Positions 22,017 to 22,317 of a stretch of DNA of 22,317 nucleotides are shown piece by piece. Source of the stretch: Pseudomonadota bacterium (lineage in GTDB: Bacteria; Pseudomonadota; Gammaproteobacteria; Steroidobacterales; Steroidobacteraceae); the NCBI GenBank assembly GCA_947454665.1, contig CANGMU010000011.1:1-22317 (forward strand), read 5' to 3'. Position numbers and translations under genes: made by a program. Each line of letters starts with the position of its first letter. Position 1 is the first letter of the stretch. The notes under the pieces were generated by a model. It was given only the letters and a program-made list of their open reading frames with translations, made no database searches and had not been told where the DNA came from.

Positions 22017-22317
22017 TCAGCCTGGTTCCTTTTCGAACCAGCCCGCCAGGCAATCCTTGAGGCTCTGAACGGTGACGGGCTTGGCAAGGATGTCATCCAT
22101 GCCCGCTTCGACGCAGCGTTCGCGCTGCTCGAGGAAAACGCCCGCGGTCAGCGCAACCACCGGCACGCGCGACACACCCGACTCCGTCTCCCAAACCCGG
22201 ATCCGCCGAGTAGCTTCGAGGCCGTCCATCTGCGGCATCTGGATGTCCATCAGGATGAGATCAGGCTTGAGGCCCTCGCGGACCTTCTCGAGCGCCTGCA
22301 CCCCGTCGTTCGCCAGC
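22017..22317 (-). CDS. C-terminal receiver domain, probably of a hybrid sensor kinase (5' partial)
   Basis: The frame is open to the edge of the window, so only the last 99 residues are seen. They form most of a receiver domain: the alpha-1 end (LANDGVQALEKVREG), the phosphoacceptor Asp in LILMDIQMPQMDG, the conserved Thr in VVALTAG and the Lys in ILAKPVTVQSL. The sequence then ends after a short acidic tail (EKEPG) with no output domain. A receiver at the very C-terminus with MDIQMPxMDGxEATRRIR is typical of hybrid histidine kinases, though a stand-alone receiver cannot be excluded because the start is missing. Confidence 0.9.
   Translation of the reverse strand, partial: LANDGVQALEKVREGLKPDLILMDIQMPQMDGLEATRRIRVWETESGVSRVPVVALTAGVFLEQRERCVEAGMDDILAKPVTVQSLKDCLAGWFEKEPG

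Noticed and set aside
1..22317. CRISPR arrays, tRNA or rRNA genes, insertion sequences, prophage or attachment sites
   Set aside because: No regularly spaced repeats, transposase or integrase frames, cloverleaf-like sequence or terminal repeats were seen on either strand.

Overview
This is a GC-rich bacterial chromosome segment with densely packed genes. It has no rRNA, tRNA, CRISPR array, transposase or phage gene that I can see, and no gene-free stretch longer than about 200 bases. A YbiI-type zinc-finger protein and a YqhA-family membrane protein near the right end point to Gammaproteobacteria. The many PQQ enzymes, Tat-exported hydrolases, NTF2/SnoaL-like proteins and a family of secreted proteins of unknown function fit a Steroidobacteraceae-like soil or freshwater catabolic generalist. 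That placement is inference, because no phylogenetic marker is present.

Layout. (1) 1-2183, plus strand: the end of a Rieske oxygenase, translationally coupled to a Tat-exported sulfatase. (2) 3653-2188, minus: a secreted protein of unknown function, then an NTF2-like protein. (3) 3765-5323, plus: two related secreted proteins of unknown function, divergent from block 2. (4) 5405-6966, plus: a ModA-like binding protein without a signal peptide, coupled to a secreted alpha/beta hydrolase. (5) 10908-6985, minus: a Tat-exported beta-propeller protein, a metallo-beta-lactamase-fold hydrolase, a lipoprotein and an MFS exporter, with near-touching or one-base-overlapping junctions. (6) 11107-13403, plus: a PQQ alcohol dehydrogenase carrying the Asp-x-Asp signature of lanthanide enzymes, coupled to a diheme c-type cytochrome. 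(7) 16367-13400, minus: a cytochrome c/PQQ fusion resembling polyvinyl-alcohol dehydrogenase, a VOC-family protein and a SnoaL-like protein. (8) 16462-18084, plus: a Tat-exported type-B carboxylesterase, divergent from block 7. (9) 18140-18649, minus: a secreted SRPBCC protein, preceded by the decayed tail of a short-chain dehydrogenase. (10) 18800-22317: housekeeping-like genes, namely a concentrative nucleoside transporter, a sterol-desaturase-family protein, YqhA, YbiI and the end of a receiver-domain protein.

Working together. Blocks 1-8 contain sulfatase, esterases, two quinoprotein dehydrogenases with their own haem, a cytochrome acceptor, small NTF2/VOC/SRPBCC-fold proteins and an exporter. 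Nearly all the enzymes carry Sec or Tat signals. The simplest reading (inference) is an extracytoplasmic route that removes ester or sulfate groups from an organic substrate and oxidises the released alcohols, passing electrons through c-type cytochromes. The Rieske oxygenase would act in the cytoplasm. The substrate cannot be told from sequence alone. No transcriptional regulator for these genes lies in the window.
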